From: Clostridia bacterium
GTDB taxonomy: Bacteria > Bacillota > Clostridia > RGIG6154
Length of the DNA stretch: 11,092 nucleotides
Assembly: GCA_017523005.1 (NCBI GenBank)
Contig: JAFWXG010000071.1
Coordinates: 1 to 11,092, forward strand
Reading direction: 5' to 3'
The translations under genes were made by a program, and so were the position numbers. Each line of letters opens with the position of its first letter. The first letter of the stretch is position 1. Below are positions 1 through 6,017 of the stretch, in pieces. Under the pieces are notes generated by a model that made no database searches, was not told the DNA's origin, and saw only the letters and a program-made list of their open reading frames with translations.

Positions 1-1555
1 AATCAATAATAATAACTGGAGCTTTGCCGGTAAAAGAAATATGCTTTTTAACAGTATTTTTTATCTGTTCTACTCCTATATCCCCCATACCCTCGCTAAT
101 ATATATATGGCTTGCAAATTCTCCATACCTTAACATTGATTTTTCTATAAGCTGCTTTTCTTCTTTACTGTAGCTATTGTAGTTTTTACCTGCCAGTATT
201 CCCCTTGTTGTTTTTGCGTTCCTGGTATTGCCGCCCTCGTTAAGTACCGTTTGTATTGTTAAGCGGCTTATACTCTTTGCCATAAGTTCAGCCCTTGCCA
301 TTTCCAGACTAAAAATTAAAACATCTTTCCCGGCTGCCGCTATCTGGTCTGCTATTTGTAAGCAAAATGTAGTTTTACCTAAACTGCTTATAGCTCCTAC
401 AACATAAAGCCCAGGAAACAGCCCGCCGTCTAATACTTCATCAAGGTTATTAAAGCCGGTAGATATTGCGGGGCTTTCCTTGCTTTTTTTTATATCTTCT
501 ATAAATCCTTGTAAATGGTTAGCTTCAGCTGTGCTTAAATAAGCTTCCCTTGCTGCTTCTTCTGGATTTTCTAAAGTTTTTATAGCAATTCTTAAAGCGT
601 TGCGGTCTGCTGTTAAAGCTTCGTTAGGGTCTTTGTATTCCCCGGCTATGTTTGCTTCTATGTAATTTACGCCTATTTCTTTTATTCCCTCTATAAGTTT
701 TTCTTGTGCTTCCTTTCCCTTTATATCATTATCCATACATAATATAAGGGTCTTTTTTGTCGGTCTGCCTTTAAGCAAAGTTATAAGCTTGTTGCTGCCT
801 GTGCCGCCTACGGCTACAGCTGCCCCGCCCTCTTGCATAATGCTTATAGCACAAAAGGGAGCTTCTACAACAAATACCGGTTTTTCATTATCTGTATATA
901 ATGCTTCTAAGTTATATACTGGCTCTGTTCCGGCTACTTCTGTTTTAGGCTTGTAAAAGCTTTTCTGGCTTATTCCTCTGCCTATATAGTAAGTACCGTT
1001 TTTATTATATGGTATAATTATCTGGTCTTTGTTGCTGTCATATCCCAGGCTAAAGCGTTCTATAGTTTCCAGACTTAAGCCCCTGCCGGTCAAATAGTCT
1101 ATAGCCCTTTGGCTTCCAGATAAAGCAGCCCTGCAGCTCTTTATATATTCTGTAAAATCTGCCTTTATTTCTTGTACTTCGTATTCTTCTGGCTTTTTAT
1201 ATTCTTCTTGCTTTACTGGCTTTTCTTGCATTGTTCCCCCTCGTTCCCCTTTGCTGTGTTCGGTATCATTTACAATAGTTATATTAAAGTATTCTGCAGC
1301 CCTCGCAAGTGTGGCGTTAAAGTCTGCCCCTGTTCCGTTGTCAAAAGCTATAAAGTCTAAAGTATCAAAATCAGTATTACAGCCGAAGCAGTGGGCTTTA
1401 TTTCTTTTTCGGTCATAACTGCAGCTGGGGTTTTTGTCTGTGTGCTGTGGATTGCAGCAGCTAAAGTTTTTTCGGGTGCTTCTGCCGGTCTGCTCCAGGT
1501 ATTCGGGAAGCTGCCCCCTTATATGTTCTATTGCTTCTTGTCTTTTAAGTATCAT
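1..1555 (-). CDS. Primase-helicase (CHC2 zinc finger, TOPRIM, DnaB-type helicase), N-terminal 518 residues, cut by window edge
   Basis: Open from an ATG at 1555 to base 1 with no stop, giving 518 residues. An AAGGAG site lies about 13 bases upstream. Seen in order: a CHC2-type zinc ribbon (Cys33/34, His38, then PSC, then Cys56 and Cys59 in CFGC); a lysine/glutamate linker at about 100-130; a TOPRIM-like domain with Glu231 in VVEAP and Asp275/Asp277 in MDND; then a RecA/DnaB-type core with Walker A GAISSLGKTT at 387-396, SLEM at 416-419 and Walker B VIIID at 514-518. By family knowledge such fusions synthesise primers and unwind DNA at plasmid or phage forks. The reading stops at the Walker B aspartate. 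The C-terminal part of the same kind of protein sits at 10740-11092, so the gene probably spans the junction of a circular molecule. Roles are confident; the missing central piece is inferred. Confidence 0.9.
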   Translation of the reverse strand, partial: MILKRQEAIEHIRGQLPEYLEQTGRSTRKNFSCCNPQHTDKNPSCSYDRKRNKAHCFGCNTDFDTLDFIAFDNGTGADFNATLARAAEYFNITIVNDTEHSKGERGGTMQEKPVKQEEYKKPEEYEVQEIKADFTEYIKSCRAALSGSQRAIDYLTGRGLSLETIERFSLGYDSNKDQIIIPYNKNGTYYIGRGISQKSFYKPKTEVAGTEPVYNLEALYTDNEKPVFVVEAPFCAISIMQEGGAAVAVGGTGSNKLITLLKGRPTKKTLILCMDNDIKGKEAQEKLIEGIKEIGVNYIEANIAGEYKDPNEALTADRNALRIAIKTLENPEEAAREAYLSTAEANHLQGFIEDIKKSKESPAISTGFNNLDEVLDGGLFPGLYVVGAISSLGKTTFCLQIADQIAAAGKDVLIFSLEMARAELMAKSISRLTIQTVLNEGGNTRNAKTTRGILAGKNYNSYSKEEKQLIEKSMLRYGEFASHIYISEGMGDIGVEQIKNTVKKHISFTGKAPVIIID

Positions 1556-1577
1556 AATAAAAAATTCTCCTTTTATA

Positions 1578-1606
1578 TTGCTTTTCTTGTACTTCTGTGG
1601 TATAAT
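1578..1606 (+). promoter_or_regulatory. Candidate plus-strand promoter (extended -10) facing away from the helicase gene
   Basis: TATAAT at 1601-1606 is preceded by TGG, which makes an extended -10. A weak -35 (TTGCTT, 1578-1583) lies 17 bases upstream. Transcription would begin near 1611-1613 and run plus-strand over the leader of the minus-strand primase-helicase gene, ending at the hairpin at 1648-1683. No sizeable plus-strand gene follows, so the product would be a small RNA. The 5' leader promoter of the helicase itself could not be identified with confidence. Confidence 0.5.
1584..1595. repeat. Short dispersed repeat TTCTTGTACTTC, copy 2 of 4
   Basis: This 12-mer lies just upstream of the primase-helicase start. 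Other copies are at 1169-1180, 5913-5924 and 9118-9129; the last two extend to an identical 18-mer ending CGTTTTC, and the 1169 copy matches that 18-mer at 17 of 18 positions. The core CTTGTACTTC is centred on a GTAC palindrome. Function unknown. Confidence 0.6.
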
Positions 1607-1610
1607 AAAA

Positions 1611-1686
1611 GGGCTATAAGGCTTTATAGGTTGGCTTTATGGTATTAGCTGCCCTGGTTTGTATCAGCTCCGGGGCGGCTTTTCTT
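1611..1686 (+). ncRNA. Candidate small antisense (countertranscript) RNA over the primase-helicase leader
   Basis: Bounded by the plus-strand promoter at 1578-1606 and an intrinsic terminator at 1648-1683, about 70-75 nt long. The predicted RNA has a first stem CTATAA/TTATAG with a 4-base loop (1614-1629), then the 10-bp terminator stem. This two-hairpin layout is typical of plasmid countertranscript RNAs that limit replication by pairing with a rep or helicase leader. The position supports this: it is antisense to the DNA between the dyad at 1699 and the helicase start at 1555. The RNA is inferred from signals only and no family match was recognised. The same stretch could instead encode the 24-residue peptide listed separately. 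Confidence 0.4.
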
Positions 1687-1713
1687 GTGCCCTTTTTCAA
1701 TGTTAAGTTATAA
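1639..1713 (+). CDS. Possible 24-residue hydrophobic peptide
   Basis: ATG at 1639 to TAA at 1711-1713 encodes 24 residues, almost all hydrophobic (begins MVLAALVC, ends FFNVKL), like a single membrane-spanning segment. An AGG lies 8 bases upstream, which is a weak ribosome binding site. The ORF runs through the terminator hairpin at 1648-1683 and into the dyad at 1699, so a transcript ending at that terminator would not contain its full length. It could be a leader peptide or a type I toxin-like peptide, or chance. Low confidence. Confidence 0.15.
   Translation: MVLAALVCISSGAAFLVPFFNVKL
1648..1686 (+). terminator. Rho-independent terminator read on the plus strand
   Basis: Arms 1648-1657 (GCTGCCCTGG) and 1670-1679 (CCGGGGCGGC) pair over 10 bp with two G-U pairs in plus-strand RNA, with a 12-nt loop, followed by TTTTCTT. 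On the minus strand the same two positions become A-C mismatches, so the hairpin favours plus-strand transcripts. It would close the transcript from the promoter at 1578-1606. Confidence 0.6.
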
Positions 1714-1728
1714 AGATAATTTTGCATA
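1699..1728 (+). repeat. 30-bp dyad element, copy A (origin side, upstream of primase-helicase)
   Basis: Left arm AATGTTAAGTTAT and right arm TAATTTTGCATA flank a 5-bp core (AAAGA). The arms are imperfect inverted copies (ATGTTAAGTTA against ATGCAAAATTA read on the other strand). The same element recurs at 4530-4559 and on the minus strand at 9207-9236, with arms conserved apart from one base here and cores different. Likely a dimeric protein-binding site. It lies 144 bp upstream of the primase-helicase start. Confidence 0.8.
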
Positions 1729-1768
1729 AACTACTTTATAGGCTTTCTTTACTTTATTATATCTATAG

Positions 1769-1795
1769 CCCCGCCCTATTGCAAATAGGGGCGGG
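1769..1795. repeat. GC-rich inverted repeat in the origin region
   Basis: CCCCGCCCTATT at about 1769-1780 faces AAATAGGGGCGGG at 1783-1795, forming a strong hairpin with one bulged base and a very short loop. There is no T-run on either strand, so it is not a typical terminator. Between the iterons and the dyad it could act in origin melting, replication-fork arrest or single-strand initiation; that is inference. Confidence 0.55.
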
Positions 1796-1802
1796 AGCGT
1801 GC

Positions 1803-1835
1803 TATATAACTTGTAATAACTTATATAACTTAAAC
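1803..1835. repeat. AT-rich stretch with three ATAACTT heptamers (candidate unwinding element)
   Basis: ATAACTT occurs at 1806-1812, 1816-1822 and 1825-1831, spaced 10 and 9 bases, about one helical turn. On the minus strand these read AAGTTAT, the same heptamer found in the left arm of the three 30-bp dyads. The run sits about 70 bp from the iterons, where iteron plasmids commonly carry an AT-rich melting region. It may serve for duplex opening, or as extra half-sites for the dyad-binding protein. Confidence 0.5.
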
Positions 1836-1851
1836 TTTTTTCGCAAAGTGT

Positions 1852-1890
1852 AAAAAAGCCTTATTTTATGCGGGTTTGCGGTGCTTTTTT
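1852..1890 (-). terminator. Weak candidate terminator downstream of the initiator operon
   Basis: AAAAAAGC (1852-1859) and GCTTTTTT (1883-1890) form an AT-rich 8-bp stem with a 23-base loop and T-runs on either strand. It is the only terminator-like structure found between the replication initiator and the helicase gene. The stem is weak and the placement next to iterons may be incidental. Confidence 0.25.
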
Positions 1891-1900
1891 TAGTTCCTAT

Positions 1901-1985
1901 GGGGTGCGGTTTTTGGGGTGTAGGGGTGCGGTTTTTGGGGTCGAAGGGTGCATTTTTTGGGGGCTGTAGGTGCGGTTTTTGGGGT
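1901..1985. repeat. Four iterons with exact 22-bp period (replication origin)
   Basis: Unit GGGGTGCGGTTTTTGGGGT at 1901-1919 is repeated identically at 1923-1941, with four mismatches at 1945-1963 and two at 1967-1985. Starts are exactly 22 bp apart, so all copies face the same side of the helix. The last copy touches the TGA stop of the initiator gene (1985-1987). A degenerate partial copy may lie near 1878-1890. Same-phase direct repeats beside a winged-helix initiator gene are the hallmark of an iteron-type theta origin. The G/T strand bias is marked. Confidence 0.88.
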
Positions 1986-3433
1986 CATACATCTATTATA
2001 ACGCCCTCTTTTCGTCTGCCTATTGTATATTCTTCATAGCCTTTTATGTATTTTGTGCCTACATAGTACTTAAGCAGCTTTTCTATATGTGATTTTGTTT
2101 TCTTCTGTTTGTCCTTTGTAAGTTCTTCTTTACTCAAAAGGCTATATATAGCAGCATACTTAATTTTATGGTTTTGTCTGTATGCTGTTTTCCTGGGGCT
2201 TTTCATTTCTTCTATACGCCTTATAAGGTATTCCCTTATTACTATTACATCGGCTGTACTGTTTACAGCTTTTTTTGTTTGTAATAGTTTAGGGCTAAAA
2301 GCTAAAATCTCCCCGGATATTTGGCTATATTCGTATAAAATAGGCTTTGCCTGTGATATAAAACAGTAAGCAGCTTTTGTAGTTCCCCCGGCTTTTACTG
2401 TAGCTTTTCTAACTTCAAGCAAAAAAGCGTCAAGCGTGGCGGTGCTTTTCTTTTTATAGGCTGCGGAAACATCAGAACACTTTATAACAGCTTTTATAAC
2501 TCTGCTTTTCTCTATGCTGGCTTCTACATCAGCTACAGCGGTAGGGCTTATATAGTCATCTGCTGTAATTCCATTCATCGCCCTATATACCATTTCGGGG
2601 GTAAAATAAGTGTTTCCCGCTTCCCATAATGATATAACTGCATTGTGTACGGCTCTATCGTAAGCAGTCCAGCTTTTACCGCCCTTAAGTTCTAAATTGT
2701 CCCCGGCGTAACTTAATAAAATTGTGGTTGTAAGTTCTTTTTTAGCTTTTTTGCCGCTTACTATTAAAGGTTGTTCCTGTCCGTCAACATCAATTATAGG
2801 CAAAAGCTTGTTTACTTTGTCATTAAGTATAAAGCTTTCTTTAGGAATAACACTTATTAAGGTTTCTGGTGTAAATATGTCGCTATCCTCAACGCTGCCG
2901 GCTGCTTCTTTGTCCCATAAAAGCGTTATAAGTCGCTTTATAATAGAGTTGTATTTTTCAAAAATAAGCTTCCTTAAATTGTCCTCGTTTTCCTGGCGTT
3001 CCTGCTCCGTCTTTTTTTGCTTTTTTTCAAACTTTTTATGTTCTTTTTCAAAAATTGGGCGTAATTCAGCATTAAGCATAGCTAAGCCGTAATCTACAAG
3101 CTCTATAATACTCTTTGCTACGGTCTGCCCTTTGCCGCCAGCCGTAATAGGTCTATAAAGTAAAGGTATTCCCTCGCTGTCGGTGGTTTCTAAAAGATAA
3201 TTAAGTATAATTCTGTTTACTTCTTCGGGGTCTGCTTCTTTTATAGGGTCTGTTTCTTCGGCTGGGTTTTGGGCTTTATCGCTCTCTAAAATGTTTTTGG
3301 CTGCGGCTGGGGTCAATGCAGATATTACATTAAGGGCGTTATTTTTTAATGCTTTTTTATCTATGCTTGTATCTTCTATAGTTTCCAGGTATTCAAGAAA
3401 AAGCTTTTTTATTTTTTCTTGGTTTGCGGTCAA
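1985..3433 (-). CDS. Plasmid replication initiator (two winged-helix domains)
   Basis: 482 residues, starting at a TTG (3433) with a GGGGG ribosome site 8-9 bases upstream and only 15 bases after the RHH gene. Residues 1-130 are helical and acidic-rich, and 128-172 is a strongly charged coiled coil. Residues about 250-345 carry a pattern I associate with Firmicutes plasmid initiators (TAYDRAVHNAVISL, then FTPEMVYRAMNG), taken as the first winged helix. Residues about 390-482 (VIVIREYLIRRI to the end) look like a second. This two-WH plan matches Rep_3/RepE-like initiators by architecture, not by a verified alignment. Four iterons abut its stop codon, the expected binding sites, and it shares an operon with parA and the RHH gene. 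The longer-than-usual N-terminal part is unassigned. Confidence 0.72.
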   Translation of the reverse strand: MTANQEKIKKLFLEYLETIEDTSIDKKALKNNALNVISALTPAAAKNILESDKAQNPAEETDPIKEADPEEVNRIILNYLLETTDSEGIPLLYRPITAGGKGQTVAKSIIELVDYGLAMLNAELRPIFEKEHKKFEKKQKKTEQERQENEDNLRKLIFEKYNSIIKRLITLLWDKEAAGSVEDSDIFTPETLISVIPKESFILNDKVNKLLPIIDVDGQEQPLIVSGKKAKKELTTTILLSYAGDNLELKGGKSWTAYDRAVHNAVISLWEAGNTYFTPEMVYRAMNGITADDYISPTAVADVEASIEKSRVIKAVIKCSDVSAAYKKKSTATLDAFLLEVRKATVKAGGTTKAAYCFISQAKPILYEYSQISGEILAFSPKLLQTKKAVNSTADVIVIREYLIRRIEEMKSPRKTAYRQNHKIKYAAIYSLLSKEELTKDKQKKTKSHIEKLLKYYVGTKYIKGYEEYTIGRRKEGVIIDV

Positions 3434-3448
3434 GTGCTATTCCCCCTT

Positions 3449-3766
3449 TTATAGTTTGTCTGTAAAGGCTTTTAACTGCTCCACTATATCGGCGTTTTGT
3501 TCTCTTTCTCTGTCTATAATCTCGTTTACAAACTGGGTCATAGTTAAGCCCTTTGCTTTGCTTACAAGTCTTAAATAGTCGATATTATCGGGCGTAAATG
3601 CCATATTTATACGCTGCAGCTTGTAGCCCTTTTTCCCCTGGGTTGCTAAAGCTGCCCTTGCTTCCTGTTCTCTCTCTGGGTCTGCCGTTCTGCGTTCTGC
3701 TCTCTCTTTCTTTTCGGTGGTAGCTGTTAAGCTCTCAAAAGTAGCGGAAAAGTCTTTTTTACTCAT
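3449..3766 (-). CDS. Ribbon-helix-helix DNA-binding partner of ParA (ParB/ParG-like)
   Basis: 105 residues. The N-terminal half (1-48) is highly charged and probably disordered (KKERAERR, DPEREQEAR). Residues about 49-90 fit a ribbon-helix-helix: strand RINMAF, helix from TPDNIDYLRLVSKAKG, then helix TMTQFVNEIIDRE. Its ATG overlaps the parA stop by four bases, indicating translational coupling; an AGAGG site precedes it. In type Ib systems the small partner binds a centromere/operator upstream of parA with its RHH fold and stimulates the ParA ATPase with a flexible arm. The dyad at 4530-4559 is in exactly that place, so it is the obvious candidate target. It could alternatively be only a copy-number repressor. 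Confidence 0.8.
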   Translation of the reverse strand: MSKKDFSATFESLTATTEKKERAERRTADPEREQEARAALATQGKKGYKLQRINMAFTPDNIDYLRLVSKAKGLTMTQFVNEIIDREREQNADIVEQLKAFTDKL

Positions 3767-4509
3767 TTTTTAATACCTCTTTCTATTTCTTTTATAAAGT
3801 CTTTGTAGTCTTTGGCTGCCGTTGCTTTTGGTGCATACTCAAATAAAGCTGTTTTTGTTGCCTGGGCTTCTTCTACTGCTATAGCCTGTCTAATAGTAGT
3901 TTTATATACTTTAGTTCCTATCTTATCGGCTAAAGCTTCGATAGCCTTTTTAATTTGGCGGTTTATAATACTTCTGTCTGTGTATCTGGTTAATAGAATA
4001 CCGTCAAGCTTTAAGCCTGGGTTAAGCTTCTGGGCTTGTTCTATTGTCTGGTAAAGCTGTATAATTCCCTGGGTTGCGTAAGTGCTGGCGGTGGTCGGTA
4101 TAATTACCCTGTCTGCAGCTACAAAAGCGTTAATAGTAAGTGCCGAAAGTGTGGGCGGTGTGTCAATGATGATAAAATCATACTTATTTTTTATAGGCTC
4201 TATTCGCTCTCTTAAAAGCTGGGGCGGTGTGCTGTGTTGGTGTAAGCTGGTTTCGTGGTCGCTGGGTATAATTTCCCAGGTGTCAGCGGCTTTCTGTTTT
4301 GCCCCCTCTGGTGTCTTTTTCCCCTCTAATACATCGGCTATAGTGGGGCTTTCCAGGGTGTCAGCTCCTAAATGGTAGCTTAAGTTTCCCTGGGGGTCAA
4401 GGTCGATAAATAAGACTTTATAGCCTTTAAGCTGTAAGCCCTGCCCTAAAGCTGCAGCCGTTGTAGTCTTACTTACGCCGCCTTTTTGGTTTGCAAGCGT
4501 TAAAATCAT
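3763..4509 (-). CDS. parA: ParA-family partition ATPase (type Ib)
   Basis: 248 residues, ATG at 4509 with GAGAGG upstream. Deviant Walker A is QKGGVSKTT (Lys9 signature, Lys14), Walker A' is FIDLDPQG at 34-41 and Walker B is FIIIDTPP at 112-119. There is no N-terminal HTH extension, which places it with short type Ib ParA proteins whose operator binding is done by the partner. By family, ATP-bound dimers bind nucleoid DNA and pull plasmid copies apart. The usual Gly before the second Walker A lysine is Ser here, a variation seen in some ParA/Soj relatives. First gene after the dyad at 4530-4559; overlaps the RHH gene by four bases and is followed by the replication initiator. Confidence 0.93.
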   Translation of the reverse strand: MILTLANQKGGVSKTTTAAALGQGLQLKGYKVLFIDLDPQGNLSYHLGADTLESPTIADVLEGKKTPEGAKQKAADTWEIIPSDHETSLHQHSTPPQLLRERIEPIKNKYDFIIIDTPPTLSALTINAFVAADRVIIPTTASTYATQGIIQLYQTIEQAQKLNPGLKLDGILLTRYTDRSIINRQIKKAIEALADKIGTKVYKTTIRQAIAVEEAQATKTALFEYAPKATAAKDYKDFIKEIERGIKK

Positions 4510-4529
4510 TCTTTTTTTACCTCTCTTTC

Positions 4530-4559
4530 TATGTTAAGTTATGTTTCTAATTTTGCATA
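4530..4559 (+). repeat. 30-bp dyad element, copy B (upstream of parA; candidate centromere/operator)
   Basis: Arms TATGTTAAGTTAT and TAATTTTGCATA flank core GTTTC. It fills the 60-bp gap between the excisionase-like gene and parA, ending 20 bases before the parA ATG and just ahead of its GAGAGG. No clear consensus promoter is visible here, so the dyad probably overlaps any local parA promoter. The position is where type Ib systems keep their partition site and autoregulatory operator. Confidence 0.8.
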
Positions 4560-4569
4560 GACTTAAAAA

Positions 4570-4767
4570 TTAAAGGTTTTCCAGGGTTTCTTTTTTAATT
4601 CTTATAAGTCTGCCTACTCTTTCAGCCTTTAGCTTATCTTCCTTTATAAGCTTTCTTACGGTGTTAGAGTGTACGCCTAAAATCTCGGCTACTTCGTCAA
4701 CGGTATAAAAAAGCTTTGTAAGCTCCTGGGTCGGTGTAGGCTCTTTTCTTGGTCTGCCTGTTTTCAT
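4570..4767 (-). CDS. Excisionase-like HTH protein (HTH_17 / AlpA-type)
   Basis: 65 residues. Residues about 18-63 match the excisionase/MerR-like winged HTH pattern: FYTVDEVAEILGVHSNTVRKLIKEDK, then RLIRIKKETLE. The N-terminus GRPRK resembles an AT-hook, which could add minor-groove binding. The ATG overlaps the recombinase stop by four bases and has its own AAAGGAG, so the two proteins are made together. By family and context it may be the directionality factor of the neighbouring recombinase, or a transcriptional regulator of the par-rep genes downstream. The two roles cannot be separated from sequence. Confidence 0.82.
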   Translation of the reverse strand: MKTGRPRKEPTPTQELTKLFYTVDEVAEILGVHSNTVRKLIKEDKLKAERVGRLIRIKKETLENL

Positions 4768-5813
4768 ACTGCTTGTACTCCTTTCAAATAATCTATAGCA
4801 GCTATAAGCTGGGCTGGTGTAAATCCTTGTAAAAGGGTTTCTGCTTCTGCTAAAAGGTTTCTGCTGGTCGGGTTAAATATCTGGTTATATATACGCTGTT
4901 CTGTGTGCTGCTTCTCTCTCTCGATGTTGTGGGCGTATATTCCAGTAGTTGCCGGGTCAGCGTGTCGGGCGTGTTGCTGGGCTTCCTGTATTGTAGCCCC
5001 TGCCTTTAATAGCATTGTTACGCTGGTATGTCTTAAGCTGTGGGCTGTTATTCTGTCGCTGTCATAGCCTGCAGCCTTAAAAACGCCTTTTATAATTCGG
5101 CTTATGCTCGGCTCTGTCAAGCGTTCCCCTTTGGCTCTGTTGCTTGTGCCGGTAAATAAGGGGGCTTTCTTGCTTTTGTCCGTTCTGGCTTCCAGATAGT
5201 CGCTTAAGGCTTCCCAGACTTCCGGCGTTATCTTCTTGTATTCGTCTTTTTCTTCTCTGCCTTTGCCCTGGATAAATAAAACTTTTTCCCCGGCTATTGT
5301 CTTTATGTCCTCTATATCTGCCCTTTGCATTTCTATAATTCTTAAGCCGCCTGTAACAGCTAAAAGGATAATAGCAAAGTCCCTTTTTCCTGTTTCGGTG
5401 CTGCGGTCTATGCTGTCGCAAATTGCCTTTATATCGGTTTCGCTTAAAGCGTCTTTCTTTGTGTTGTCCTGGCGTACCTTAACGCCTTTTATATTGTCTG
5501 CTATGTTTGGATATAAGCCCTCTGCAGAAGTCCACTTAAAGAAATGCTTAACAGCTCTTAAATACTGCTGCTTTGTTCCGGCTGTGTGGTCGGTGCTGTC
5601 AAGGTATGCTTTATAGGCTTTTATATCTTCCCTCTGGGGCTGGTGTATGTTATTCTCTGCCAGATATTTTATAAATGCCCTTATACATACCGCATAGCCT
5701 TTAAGCGTGGTTTCCTTTACATCAGTATAATTTATAAATCTGTCGAAAAGGTCAGCGTTAAAGCTTATTACTGCTGGGCTGGTGTTTGGTGTCATTACCT
5801 GTAAACTATTCAT
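4764..5813 (-). CDS. Tyrosine recombinase (phage-integrase / Xer family)
   Basis: 349 residues, ATG at 5813 with AAAGGAG about 10 bases upstream. A SAM-like core-binding domain covers about 20-105 and the catalytic domain about 120-300. The full active-site set is visible: Arg158 (GGLRIIE), Lys184 (QGKG), His258 and Arg261 (HSLRH), His284 (ARHAD) and Tyr293 (GIYAH). About 50 further residues follow the tyrosine. It leads the maintenance operon from a perfect promoter and is coupled to the excisionase-like gene. On a plasmid it probably resolves multimers. The adjacent HTH protein also permits site-specific integration and excision. No att or dif-type pair with identical cores was found in the window. 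Confidence 0.92.
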   Translation of the reverse strand: MNSLQVMTPNTSPAVISFNADLFDRFINYTDVKETTLKGYAVCIRAFIKYLAENNIHQPQREDIKAYKAYLDSTDHTAGTKQQYLRAVKHFFKWTSAEGLYPNIADNIKGVKVRQDNTKKDALSETDIKAICDSIDRSTETGKRDFAIILLAVTGGLRIIEMQRADIEDIKTIAGEKVLFIQGKGREEKDEYKKITPEVWEALSDYLEARTDKSKKAPLFTGTSNRAKGERLTEPSISRIIKGVFKAAGYDSDRITAHSLRHTSVTMLLKAGATIQEAQQHARHADPATTGIYAHNIEREKQHTEQRIYNQIFNPTSRNLLAEAETLLQGFTPAQLIAAIDYLKGVQAV

Positions 5814-5855
5814 ATATTAAAGCTCCTTTCTGGGTCTTATATTCCCTTCCCTTAT

Positions 5856-5884
5856 ATTATACACTTTTTGTTATGAAATGTCAA
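5856..5884 (-). promoter_or_regulatory. Consensus sigma-A promoter of the recombinase-par-rep operon, flanked by direct repeats
   Basis: On the minus strand TTGACA (5879-5884), a 17-base spacer and TATAAT (5856-5861), a perfect match to consensus, about 43 bp upstream of the recombinase ATG. TTTCATAA occurs at 5871-5878 in the spacer and again at 5891-5898 just upstream of the -35, exactly 20 bp apart. Repeats placed like this suggest a repressor contacting two turns of one helix face. Confidence 0.85.
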
Positions 5885-5912
5885 TAGATATTATGAAAAT
5901 ATTTTTTTATTC

Positions 5913-5930
5913 TTCTTGTACTTCGTTTTC
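5913..5930. repeat. Short dispersed repeat, 18-bp form, copy 3 of 4
   Basis: TTCTTGTACTTCGTTTTC, identical to 9118-9135 and 17/18 identical to 1169-1186. It lies between the cargo-operon terminator and the recombinase promoter, in a gene-free stretch. Confidence 0.6.
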
Positions 5931-5960
5931 CTGGTGCTTTTGTGCTTCTTTTTGTAAATG

Positions 5961-5990
5961 AAAAAGCAGTACCGCCGAAGCAGTACCGCC
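5961..5990 (-). terminator. Rho-independent terminator of the cargo operon (UUCG tetraloop)
   Basis: On the minus strand GCGGTACTGC (5980-5989), loop TTCG (5976-5979), GCGGTACTGC again (5966-5975), then TTTTT (5961-5965). The two arms are identical direct repeats, yet as RNA they pair fully over 10 bp with two G-U pairs, closed by a C(UUCG)G tetraloop. On the plus strand the wobbles become A-C mismatches. It lies 28 bases past the last cargo gene. Confidence 0.85.
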
Positions 5991-6017
5991 CTTTCTATAT
6001 GAAAAAATGATGGAAAA

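Noticed and set aside
1172..1648. Plus-strand ORFs of 62, 61 and 85 codons
   Set aside because: They are opposite-strand shadows of the primase-helicase, whose zinc-finger and TOPRIM motifs are read on the minus strand. Their translations are low-complexity, Phe/Cys/Ser-rich.
1901..1985. Iterons as a CRISPR array or G-quadruplex cluster
   Set aside because: Spacers are only 3 bp and the period is 22 bp, which excludes CRISPR. G-runs of 3-5 are present, but the regular phase beside rep is explained more simply by initiator binding.
2109..5804. Plus-strand ORFs of 72-126 codons opposite the rep, parA and recombinase genes, and a minus-strand 114-codon ORF at 5077-5421
   Set aside because: They lie wholly inside confidently identified genes, have no plausible ribosome sites, and show biased compositions typical of antisense or frame-shifted reading.
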